Source of the DNA: Ruminococcus sp.
GTDB taxonomy: Bacteria > Bacillota > Clostridia > Oscillospirales > Ruminococcaceae
Assembly: GCA_021200415.1 (NCBI GenBank)
Contig: JAJQGO010000026.1
Span: forward strand, 1 to 50,470
Length of the DNA stretch: 50,470 bases
Direction of reading: 5' to 3'
Part shown: piece after piece, positions 33,319 through 40,086 of the stretch
How positions within the stretch are numbered: the stretch's first letter is position 1
How the letters are laid out: the number at the start of each line of letters is the position of its first letter
The notes under the pieces: generated by a model
Told to the model about the DNA's origin: nothing
The model's input: only the letters and a program-made list of their open reading frames with translations
Databases searched by the model: none
Program-made: the position numbers and the translations under genes

Positions 33319-34299
33319 ATGGAAAAAATTTACGGAAATCAATATCTCTTGGATACCCTTTCGGCTATGGTGCTTAGCGGACGTGCCGCGCATACAGTGC
33401 TTTTTTACGGCGAGAGGGGCAGCGGACGCAAGCTCATGGCACGCTATTATACGGCGCTGCTGCTTTGCGAAGCTCCCACTGACGGCAGACCCTGCGGAAA
33501 ATGCAATGCCTGCGTTAATGGCGAAAAAAATCTTCACCCTGACATTATCTATGCCGAAACAAGCGGTAAGCTCGGCGGATATTCCGTTGAAACGGCACGC
33601 TCAATTTGCAGCGACGCCTTCATCAAGCCTAACAACAGCAGCGGCCGCAAGATTTATATCTTCCGCGACTGCCACAACATGGACGTGAGAACTCAGAATA
33701 CACTTCTGAAAATTATCGAAGAGCCGCCCGATTATGCCCACTTTATTTTCACCTGCGAATCGAAATCGGACTTTCTCCCCACCATTATTTCACGCTGCGT
33801 CTGCTTCGGGACTTCCCTCTGCACGGAGGAGGATTCACGGGCGGCACTGGCTGAAAGAGGCTTCGCTCCGGCACAGATTGACGACGCTGTCAGCTGCTTT
33901 CACGGAAATATCGGCAGATGCATTGATTACCTGAGCAACGAAAAGCTGCGGCAGACTGTGGATTTGACAAAACGCGCGACTGATAGTATAATTAAAAGAG
34001 ATGAGTACACACTGAATGTGACGCTTTTCGGTCTGGGCAGGGAGCGTTCGGACGTGAGAGATACGCTGATTATGCTGGATATGCTTGTGCGTGACGCGGC
34101 TGTGCTGAACAAAGACAAAAACGCGCGTACTATCGGCTGCTGGCGTGAGGGTGCAGAAGCTCTTGCATCAATGATAACCGCAGGTCAGTCGGAAAGGATT
34201 CATCAATATATCGAGAACGCATGGAGTACAATAGAATGCAACGTCAGCATTCCACTTGCGCTTTCGGCGCTTTGCGGCGAGATAATCAGCTGTCTGTGA
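33319..34299 (+). CDS. holB: DNA polymerase III delta-prime subunit
   Basis: A 326-aa AAA+ clamp-loader subunit. The N-terminal domain has GERGSGRKL in place of a canonical Walker A, the zinc-finger cysteines CGKCNAC, and FRDCHNMDVRTQNTLLKIIEEPP, the diagnostic delta-prime segment that contacts the other loader subunits. The SRC motif is in TIISRCVCFG. The altered P-loop fits the ATP-inactive role of delta-prime. It is followed by ricT and queH, as in many Firmicutes (holB-yaaT pairing). It lies within the operon behind LexA-like boxes. Confidence 0.92.
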   Translation: MEKIYGNQYLLDTLSAMVLSGRAAHTVLFYGERGSGRKLMARYYTALLLCEAPTDGRPCGKCNACVNGEKNLHPDIIYAETSGKLGGYSVETARSICSDAFIKPNNSSGRKIYIFRDCHNMDVRTQNTLLKIIEEPPDYAHFIFTCESKSDFLPTIISRCVCFGTSLCTEEDSRAALAERGFAPAQIDDAVSCFHGNIGRCIDYLSNEKLRQTVDLTKRATDSIIKRDEYTLNVTLFGLGRERSDVRDTLIMLDMLVRDAAVLNKDKNARTIGCWREGAEALASMITAGQSERIHQYIENAWSTIECNVSIPLALSALCGEIISCL

Positions 34300-34352
34300 A
34301 TCAGCCGCATTTATACGTAAAATCATCAGTAATTTATCAGAATGGAGCTGTA

Positions 34353-35219
34353 ATGAAAGAAATTGTAGGAATCCGCTTTAAGAGCGTTGGAAAAATATAT
34401 TATTTTTCTCCGGGGAGCATTCAGGCTGAAATCGGAGATATGGCAATTGTTGAAACGGTGAGAGGCGTTGAGTGCGGCGAGGTTGTTATAGCTAACCGCA
34501 GCATTCCCGATAAGGAAATCTCCTCCCCTCTCAAGCCGATTATCAGAATCGCAACTGAAAATGATTTGAAAATAGTTGAAAAAAATAAGCTCAAGGAAAA
34601 AGAAGCATTCAAAATCTGTGAGGAAAAAATTGCCTTCAGAAAGCTGAAAATGAAGCTGATTGACGTTGAATGCACCTTTGACAACAACAAACTGCTGTTT
34701 TATTTTACGGCTGAAAACCGTGTGGATTTCCGTGAGCTTGTCAAGGACCTTGCAGCTGTTTTCAGAACACGTATCGAGCTGCGCCAGATTGGCGTCCGTG
34801 ACGAAGCTAAAATTCTCGGCGGACTCGGTATCTGCGGACGTGAATTCTGCTGCAAGGGATATATGGGCGAATTTCAGCCTGTATCCATTAAAATGGCAAA
34901 GGAACAGGGACTTTCTCTCAACCCCACAAAAATTTCCGGAACGTGCGGACGTCTTATGTGCTGCCTTAAAAACGAACAGAATGCTTACGAGGAGCTGCTG
35001 AAAATCACGCCGAAGGTCGGCGCGCTTGTGGTTACGCCCAACGGCGAAAAGGGCAAGGTTGAGGAGGCTAACCTCATAACAGGAAAGCTGCGCATTAAAA
35101 CGGAAAAATCAGAGGTTCCCATAACTCTCGACCGCAGCGAGGTAAAGCTCCTGCGCGATGCCGAAATCAAGGTAAACCGTGATGAAATCAAGGCTCTGAA
35201 GGGGCTTGAGGATAAATAA
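34353..35219 (+). CDS. ricT: PSP1-domain protein RicT (YaaT)
   Basis: A 288-aa cytosolic protein. The PSP1 C-terminal domain (about 60-150) is followed by a Cys-rich signature: GICGREFCCKGYM and GTCGRLMCCLKNEQ, ligands for the 4Fe-4S clusters of the Bacillus RicA-RicF-RicT complex, which affects RNase Y and phosphorelays. The ATG at 34353 follows GGAG. It is 54 bp after holB, a conserved neighbour. Confidence 0.92.
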   Translation: MKEIVGIRFKSVGKIYYFSPGSIQAEIGDMAIVETVRGVECGEVVIANRSIPDKEISSPLKPIIRIATENDLKIVEKNKLKEKEAFKICEEKIAFRKLKMKLIDVECTFDNNKLLFYFTAENRVDFRELVKDLAAVFRTRIELRQIGVRDEAKILGGLGICGREFCCKGYMGEFQPVSIKMAKEQGLSLNPTKISGTCGRLMCCLKNEQNAYEELLKITPKVGALVVTPNGEKGKVEEANLITGKLRIKTEKSEVPITLDRSEVKLLRDAEIKVNRDEIKALKGLEDK

Positions 35220-35220
35220 A

Positions 35221-35838
35221 ATGCCAAAGGTGAATTACGGTCTGATGCTCGACAAAAAGCTTGACGAGTTGCGTGAAACGGGCGAAAAGCCGACGCTGCT
35301 GCTTCATGCCTGCTGCGCTCCGTGCAGCAGCTATGTTCTGGAATATCTCCATGAGCTGTTTGAGATTACGCTCTATTTCTGCAATCCCAACATTGCTCCC
35401 CAAGAGGAGTATGATTACCGGAAAAGCGAGCTGAAACGCCTTGTGGAGGAAATGAAGCTTGGCGTAAAAATTATTGACGAGGACTATGACCCTGCGCCCT
35501 TTTATGAGCTTGCGAAGGGGCTTGAAGATCTTCCCGAGCGTGGGGAGCGCTGCCGCAGATGCATAGGATACCGCCTGAAAATGGCAGGTGCAAAGGCTGC
35601 GGAGCTTCATGCAGATTACTTCACAACAACGCTGACAATAAGTCCACATAAGGACTGCGCATTTATAAATGAATGCGGTGCTGTGACGGCGGATGAGGTC
35701 GGAGTGAGCTATCTTTTTTCCGATTTCAAGAAGCATGAGGGCTACAAACGTTCGATTGAGCTTTCGCGGCAATACGGACTTTATCGGCAGAATTACTGCG
35801 GATGCGTTTACAGCAAGAGGTCAAATGATTCAAAATAA
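35221..35838 (+). CDS. queH: Epoxyqueuosine reductase QueH
   Basis: A 205-aa DUF208-family enzyme that reduces epoxyqueuosine to queuosine in tRNA, the alternative to QueG. The N-terminal LLHACCAPCSS, the CRRC pair in ERCRRCIGYRL, and the C-terminal NYCGCVYS provide the cluster and catalytic cysteines; SPHKD is also conserved. The ATG at 35221 lies one base after the ricT stop, with GAGGAT as its site. Last gene of the operon, followed by a terminator. Confidence 0.92.
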   Translation: MPKVNYGLMLDKKLDELRETGEKPTLLLHACCAPCSSYVLEYLHELFEITLYFCNPNIAPQEEYDYRKSELKRLVEEMKLGVKIIDEDYDPAPFYELAKGLEDLPERGERCRRCIGYRLKMAGAKAAELHADYFTTTLTISPHKDCAFINECGAVTADEVGVSYLFSDFKKHEGYKRSIELSRQYGLYRQNYCGCVYSKRSNDSK

Positions 35839-35865
35839 AAGAACGCCGTAAGCGTTCTTTTTTTA
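35838..35865 (+). terminator. Terminator of the holB-ricT-queH operon
   Basis: A 7-bp perfect stem (35840-35846 with 35852-35858) followed by a long T run, immediately after queH. Confidence 0.9.
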
Positions 35866-35875
35866 GGTATAAAAT

Positions 35876-35907
35876 TACCAAAAAAGCCGCACCCTCAGGT
35901 GCGGCTT
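35876..35907 (-). terminator. Terminator of rplJ-rplL
   Basis: On the minus strand an 11-bp perfect stem (35882-35892 with 35897-35907) with a 4-nt loop and a T run follows the rplL stop. Confidence 0.92.
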
Positions 35908-35927
35908 TAAATCCGTCAAGTATAAAA

Positions 35928-36299
35928 TTACTTGATTTCGATTGTAGCGCCAGCCTCTTCGAACTTAGCCTTGATTTCGTCAGCCTCTGCCTGTGAAACG
36001 CCTTCCTTGATAGCCTTAGGTGCGCTTTCAACAACTGCCTTAGCTTCCTTAAGTCCAAGACCGAGAACGTCCTTAGCAACCTTGATAACAGCCATCTTAG
36101 CATCACCGAATGATGTAAGAACAACGTCAAACTCTGTCTTTGCAGCCTCAGCAGCAGCGCCTGCGCCTGCAGCGGGAGCAGCAGCGATAGCAGCTGTTAC
36201 ACCGAATTCCTCCTGAATAGCGTCAACGAGCTCTGAAAGCTCAAGAACTGTGAGTTCTTTAATTTCTTCAACAAATTTAGTAATCTTCTCTGAAGCCAT
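35928..36299 (-). CDS. rplL: Ribosomal protein bL12 (L7/L12)
   Basis: A 123-aa stalk protein of the 50S subunit that recruits translation GTPases. The N-terminal dimerisation helices, an Ala-rich hinge (about 38-52) and the C-terminal domain ([33 protein letters not shown]) are all present. It is 69 bp after rplJ and has a GGAG site. Confidence 0.98.
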   Translation of the reverse strand: MASEKITKFVEEIKELTVLELSELVDAIQEEFGVTAAIAAAPAAGAGAAAEAAKTEFDVVLTSFGDAKMAVIKVAKDVLGLGLKEAKAVVESAPKAIKEGVSQAEADEIKAKFEEAGATIEIK

Positions 36300-36368
36300 G
36301 ATAATAATCTCCTTTATAAATATTTAAGCTGCGGACGGATAGCGTCCAAAATGTAAATGCGCAGAAAA

Positions 36369-36884
36369 TCAGGCAGCTTCTTCTTCTGATTTCTTGTCTG
36401 CAACAGCCTTGACTGTAGCAGCAAGCTTCTGCATTGGGCCTTGCAGCGAACCAACGAGCTGTGCAAGGAGTACGTCCTTTGACGGAATTTTTGAAAGAGC
36501 TGTAACGCCTGCCTGATCGTAAACAACACCCTCAACGTAGCCTGCCTTGAGATTGAACTTCTCATCGCCTGCCGATTCAGCAAACTTACCGAGAATTCTT
36601 GCGGGAGCAGTCTGATCGTCATTTGAGAGAGCGATAGCAGTTGTACCGTTAAGCACCTCATCAAAGCCTTCGATGCCGCAGTTTGCAAATGCGCGCGCAA
36701 GCATAGTATTCTTCTCAACGAAGTAATTAACGCCTGCCTCACGGAGTTCCTTTCTGAGCTTTGTATCCTCCTCAACGGTAATTCCCTTATAATCAACGAG
36801 AACGCCGGATACGGAAGCCTTAATAAGATCAGTCAGCTGTTCAACCTTAGCCTTCTTAGCTTCAAGTACCTTTTCGCTTGGCAT
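36369..36884 (-). CDS. rplJ: Ribosomal protein uL10
   Basis: A 171-aa base of the ribosomal stalk, binding 23S rRNA and L12 dimers. The start at 36884 (MPSEKVLEAKK) is chosen because a GGAGGTG site lies about 10 nt upstream and matches the family start. It shows GVLVDYKGITVEEDTKLRK and NTMLARAFAN. rplJ and rplL form their own unit here; rplK and rplA are not adjacent, as the upstream gene is a CE2 esterase. Confidence 0.97.
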   Translation of the reverse strand: MPSEKVLEAKKAKVEQLTDLIKASVSGVLVDYKGITVEEDTKLRKELREAGVNYFVEKNTMLARAFANCGIEGFDEVLNGTTAIALSNDDQTAPARILGKFAESAGDEKFNLKAGYVEGVVYDQAGVTALSKIPSKDVLLAQLVGSLQGPMQKLAATVKAVADKKSEEEAA

Positions 36885-37060
36885 ATGTGTATTCACCTCC
36901 GAATAATTGGTATCGTATCCGAAAGCGCAATAAAAAGCCTTTCCCGACAAAACGAGAAAGGACAATAGTAATATCACTGATTGCAATTCCTCGGCGGGTC
37001 TTACGGAAAAATCCAGCCTGCTGTCTTTAGAATACGATATATACTGCATGAATCGCAGCT
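36885..37060 (-). ncRNA. L10 leader (rplJL 5' regulatory RNA)
   Basis: About 175 nt lie between the rplJ promoter and start codon. Near its 3' part a CCTTTC/GAAAGG stem is followed by a T-rich stretch (36931-36961), the attenuator-like hairpin expected of L10 leaders, which bind the L10-L12 complex. Assignment is from position and this hairpin; the kink-turn element was not modelled. Confidence 0.75.
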
Positions 37061-37065
37061 TTTAT

Positions 37066-37094
37066 ATTATAGCACCTCTTTTTTCTCTTGTCAA
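37066..37094 (-). promoter_or_regulatory. Promoter of rplJ-rplL
   Basis: On the minus strand an exact TTGACA (37089-37094), 17-bp spacer and exact TATAAT (37066-37071). Sequence around and after the -10 is shared with the left-edge promoter at 87-115. Confidence 0.9.
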
Positions 37095-37124
37095 GGGATT
37101 TCGGAAATTTTTTTTCAAAAAATT

Positions 37125-38174
37125 TCAAAGATACTCTCTCATGAACTCCGCTGCCCTTTCGGCGGCAAGGCGGTGGGTATCCTCGGAGGGATGCCAGTTC
37201 ATGGTGAAGCCGAGTGTTCCGTCCTGACATTCAAATTCAAGGGTGTGGATTTTCCTATCGCCCGTTTCGGCGGCGAATCTTCGGCAGGCGTTCTGCACCT
37301 GCGGGAAGAGAGCTGTTTTCATAATTCCCAGCATACAGAACAATTCGGCATGGGGATTACATCTGCGGACGGTGCGGAGAAAGTCAAGATAGCCGTCCTC
37401 AAATTCCTGTCTGCGGAGAGGATTATCCAGACAGTAGGTATGATCATTTGTCCCGAGATTGATGACCACGGCATCGGGAACGAATTTGCTGAAATCCCAG
37501 AGAATATTCTGCGGCAGAACATAGCCGTCAACGGCAAATTTTGAAAATCCGAGGCTCTCATAAAAGGGCGGTATTCTTTCGGGGAAATTCTGCATTCCGT
37601 CATGAGTGCAGCCACTGATAACTCCGTATCCGCTTGCGGAAAACATACTGTAATCGGCATTGAGAAGCTCGGCTGTCAGGTAGGCGAAGGACTTCATAGC
37701 GTTTTCGGCGCAGGTTGAAAATATCCCGTCCACATTGCTGTCGTCAACGCCGTATCCGCAGGTAATCGAGTCCCCGATAAATTCGATTTTCAGGGGCTTT
37801 TCGCAGGTTGGCTCTATAAGCTCATCATACTCCGTCACAACGGGGAAAACATTGGCAGCGGCAAATGCGGCTTCGGAGAGCTTAATAATTCTCACGCTGA
37901 CCGTCCTGATTTTGCTGCTCCGAAACACGGTGAAGCTTTCACGGCACGAGCTGATGACCTTTTTCACGACAATTTTTCCGTCTACGAGTACGGCGACTCT
38001 CGGCAGAAGCTCATGAGGGCAGCCCTCATCGCAGCCAATTGCAATTTTAAGCTTGCGTCCCGTGAAGCGGAACTCGCAGCCTGATGCGGACATTATGAGC
38101 TTCAATACCTCTCCGCTGATGAGAGTTCTTCCGATTTGTTTAGTGTTCAGTTCGTTCAGGACAAATTTTTTCAC
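37125..38174 (-). CDS. CE2-family acetyl esterase, intracellular
   Basis: A 349-aa carbohydrate esterase of family 2, deacetylating oligosaccharides. Residues about 1-125 form the N-terminal beta-sandwich; the SGNH catalytic domain follows with GDSITCGYGVDD (nucleophile Ser), ASGYGV, NLGTNDHTYC and His in NWHPSEDTH. CE2 enzymes commonly lack the catalytic Asp, as here. There is no signal peptide or dockerin, so it probably acts on imported acetylated oligosaccharides. It starts 2 bp after the YczE-like gene and is co-transcribed with it. Confidence 0.9.
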   Translation of the reverse strand: MKKFVLNELNTKQIGRTLISGEVLKLIMSASGCEFRFTGRKLKIAIGCDEGCPHELLPRVAVLVDGKIVVKKVISSCRESFTVFRSSKIRTVSVRIIKLSEAAFAAANVFPVVTEYDELIEPTCEKPLKIEFIGDSITCGYGVDDSNVDGIFSTCAENAMKSFAYLTAELLNADYSMFSASGYGVISGCTHDGMQNFPERIPPFYESLGFSKFAVDGYVLPQNILWDFSKFVPDAVVINLGTNDHTYCLDNPLRRQEFEDGYLDFLRTVRRCNPHAELFCMLGIMKTALFPQVQNACRRFAAETGDRKIHTLEFECQDGTLGFTMNWHPSEDTHRLAAERAAEFMREYL

Positions 38175-38176
38175 AG

Positions 38177-38800
38177 TTATACCCCTTCCGCCAGCATTCT
38201 GTCACGCTTGCCGCCAAATAATTTTGTAATAGCTCCAAGGCACACGCCAACGAAAACTGCGGATATTACAGTTCCGATTCCAACACTTCCGAAGCTGTGA
38301 AGCATGAACAGGCAGACGCAAAGTGATATAACGACCATTGTAACATCAAATGCGATTTTCACCTTTGAGAACTCGATATTTCTCATATCAGAGATAGTTT
38401 TCATCGTTCCCTCGCCTGCAAGCGGCATAATATCGGCAGGGACGTAGAGGAAAATTCCCACGGCGACAAGGACAATGCTTACGGCAACCATACATAAACG
38501 AATTGCCAGATTGTGGGGCGTCGGCAGGAAGGACGCAAGATAGTTACAGAAGGTGGTGAAATAGCCGAAGATGAATCCGACTGCAATCTGAAGCAGATTT
38601 TTTATCTGAAACGCTTTTCTGAGAAGCAGAATCTGAATGAAAACCAACGCGGCGTGGAACAATATAGTTGCCTTGCCCATTTCGATTCCCCATACGCAGG
38701 TTAATGTGTAGGGAATGGAGCTTACAGGTGAAACTCCGAGATTGGACTTGACTGACAGGGCAATTCCCATTGTCATGATAAACAGTCCGACAAAATACAT
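38177..38800 (-). CDS. YczE/YitT-like membrane protein, start uncertain
   Basis: A 207-aa protein with about five membrane helices and the block ALSVKSNLGVSPVSSIPYTL typical of the YczE/DUF6198 group, which is of unknown function. The open frame begins at ATG 38800 without a ribosome binding site. The only ATG with a good site (AAAGG, at 38826) is out of frame by one: it reads ATG AAA AAA T, and one more A in that six-A run would join it to the gene as MKKIKTRLVMYFVG, a plausible family N-terminus. So the 5' end may carry a one-base homopolymer loss, real or technical. It precedes the CE2 gene by 2 bp. Confidence 0.75.
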   Translation of the reverse strand: MYFVGLFIMTMGIALSVKSNLGVSPVSSIPYTLTCVWGIEMGKATILFHAALVFIQILLLRKAFQIKNLLQIAVGFIFGYFTTFCNYLASFLPTPHNLAIRLCMVAVSIVLVAVGIFLYVPADIMPLAGEGTMKTISDMRNIEFSKVKIAFDVTMVVISLCVCLFMLHSFGSVGIGTVISAVFVGVCLGAITKLFGGKRDRMLAEGV

Positions 38801-38883
38801 AACGAGTCTTGTTTTAATTTTTTCATAAAATCAACCTTTCATTTTAGTCGCCGCAGCAGAAATATGCAGCGCCGCTAAATTTT

Positions 38884-38912
38884 ATTATACCATAAATCGG
38901 CGAATTTGTCAA
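38884..38912 (-). promoter_or_regulatory. Promoter of the YczE-like/CE2 unit
   Basis: On the minus strand TTGACA (38907-38912), 17-bp spacer and TATAAT (38884-38889), about 55 bp upstream of the out-of-frame ATG at 38826. Confidence 0.82.
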
Positions 38913-39043
38913 ATTTCGGCAGACTGCTATTGAGGGCGAAATTTTGTCGGATATGCATATTACCGGATTTTCGACAAACAATAGAAGGGCAGACCGCTAA
39001 AATATTAAGCGGCATATTCTGTATAAACGGAGGAACACTACAA

Positions 39044-39586
39044 ATGAAAGCAACAGGTATTGTTAGAAGAATAGACGATCTCGGACGTGTCGTAATTCCT
39101 AAAGAAATCAGGCGCACAATGCGCATCCGTGAGGGAGATCCGCTGGAAATTTATACAAACAGCGATGGTGAGGTAATTTTCAAGAAATATTCGGCGATAA
39201 ATGAAATGAGTGAAAATGCCGTATATGTGGCGGACATAATGTACAAGATAGCAGGCTGCCCGGTACTGATATTTGATAAGGATCACGTGGTTGCGTCGGC
39301 AGGCGTTTCACGCAAGGAATTTGCCGAAAGACGTGTTACGGCTCAGCTTGAGGAGCTTATGGAATCGCGCGGACAATATTTCAAAACGCGTGAGGCGAAT
39401 CAGAAGCTTTACGGTGCGGAGGGCATCGACAGAGCCGCAATTGCCGCGCTCCCGATTATTTCCGCAGGCGATATTGCCGGAGCTGTTGTATTCCTTGAAA
39501 GCAGTCAGAACGCAGAGGCTTCGGAGCTGCAAAAAAGCCTTATCAATGCAGCGGCGCAGTTCCTTGCAAAGCAGATTGAGGGATAA
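39044..39586 (+). CDS. spoVT: Stage V sporulation regulator SpoVT
   Basis: A 180-aa transcription factor. The N-terminal AbrB-type swapped-hairpin domain (GIVRRIDDLGRVVIPKEIRR, 5-24) binds DNA; the C-terminal GAF-like domain (about 55-178) includes the typical segment FDKDHVVASAGVSRKE. The length is that of Bacillus SpoVT. The ATG at 39044 follows GGAGG. In Bacillus it tunes sigma-G genes in the forespore. No clear vegetative promoter is visible upstream, so a sporulation sigma factor may drive it (inference). Confidence 0.93.
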   Translation: MKATGIVRRIDDLGRVVIPKEIRRTMRIREGDPLEIYTNSDGEVIFKKYSAINEMSENAVYVADIMYKIAGCPVLIFDKDHVVASAGVSRKEFAERRVTAQLEELMESRGQYFKTREANQKLYGAEGIDRAAIAALPIISAGDIAGAVVFLESSQNAEASELQKSLINAAAQFLAKQIEG

Positions 39587-39597
39587 ATCAAGACAAT

Positions 39598-39637
39598 AAA
39601 AAAATGCCGCTGAATATTATCCTGAATCAGCGGCATT
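39598..39637. terminator. Bidirectional terminator
   Basis: An 11-bp perfect stem (39603-39613 with 39627-39637) with A runs on its left lies between spoVT and the convergent DUF2325 gene; the T run favours the minus-strand transcript. Confidence 0.85.
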
Positions 39638-39644
39638 CGTATTT

Positions 39645-39929
39645 CTATTTACAGTATCTGTCAAGTATGGATTTTAATGCTGTGACGCTTGCACTGTGAA
39701 CTCTCACAACAGGAATATCATGCTTAGCGGATTTTTGGTTAACACGATTCACCATTTTATGGGAACAGGTATTTGTAAATACAACCATTAAATCGGGCGT
39801 GCCCAGCTTATTTTCAAAGTCGGAGGGCATTTGCGTAAACACCTTAGATTTGCAGTTATATGATTTGCATATTTCCTTATATCTCCCAGCCATGCGGTCA
39901 TTTCCGCCCACTAAAACAACACTCATCAT
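39645..39929 (-). CDS. DUF2325 protein
   Basis: A 94-aa DUF2325-family protein (VVLVGGNDRMAGRYKEIC at the start, VFTNTCSHKMVNRV in the middle). Its biochemical role is unknown; in Clostridia such genes often lie near iron-uptake (feo) genes. Two Met codons open the frame (39929 and 39926) and the GAGGTGAG site suits the second better. A DtxR-like palindrome lies just downstream of its -10 box, supporting control by iron or manganese. Confidence 0.85.
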   Translation of the reverse strand: MMSVVLVGGNDRMAGRYKEICKSYNCKSKVFTQMPSDFENKLGTPDLMVVFTNTCSHKMVNRVNQKSAKHDIPVVRVHSASVTALKSILDRYCK

Positions 39930-39941
39930 CTCACCTCACTT

Positions 39942-39991
39942 ATGTTAGCATTGCCTAACATCATAATACCATATTATTCTTCATTTGTCAA
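39942..39991 (-). promoter_or_regulatory. DUF2325 promoter with DtxR-like operator
   Basis: On the minus strand TTGACA (39986-39991), 17 bp and TATTAT (39963-39968). Immediately downstream is the palindrome ATGTTAG-N6-CTAACAT (39942-39961), reading TTAGGCAATGCTAA in its core, similar to DtxR/IdeR-family operators. Confidence 0.7.
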
Positions 39992-40009
39992 GGGTTTTTT
40001 TGATAACAC

Positions 40010-40043
40010 AAAAAATCCTGCGGAATAATCCACAGGATTTTGA
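40010..40043 (-). terminator. Terminator of the GH26 gene
   Basis: On the minus strand a stem of AAAATCCTG with CAGGATTTT (40012-40020 with 40033-40041) and trailing T residues lies 45 bp beyond the GH26 stop. Confidence 0.7.
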
Positions 40044-40086
40044 GTTTTCGGCTGTGACGCCGATTTATTGGAGATTAAGATTATGA

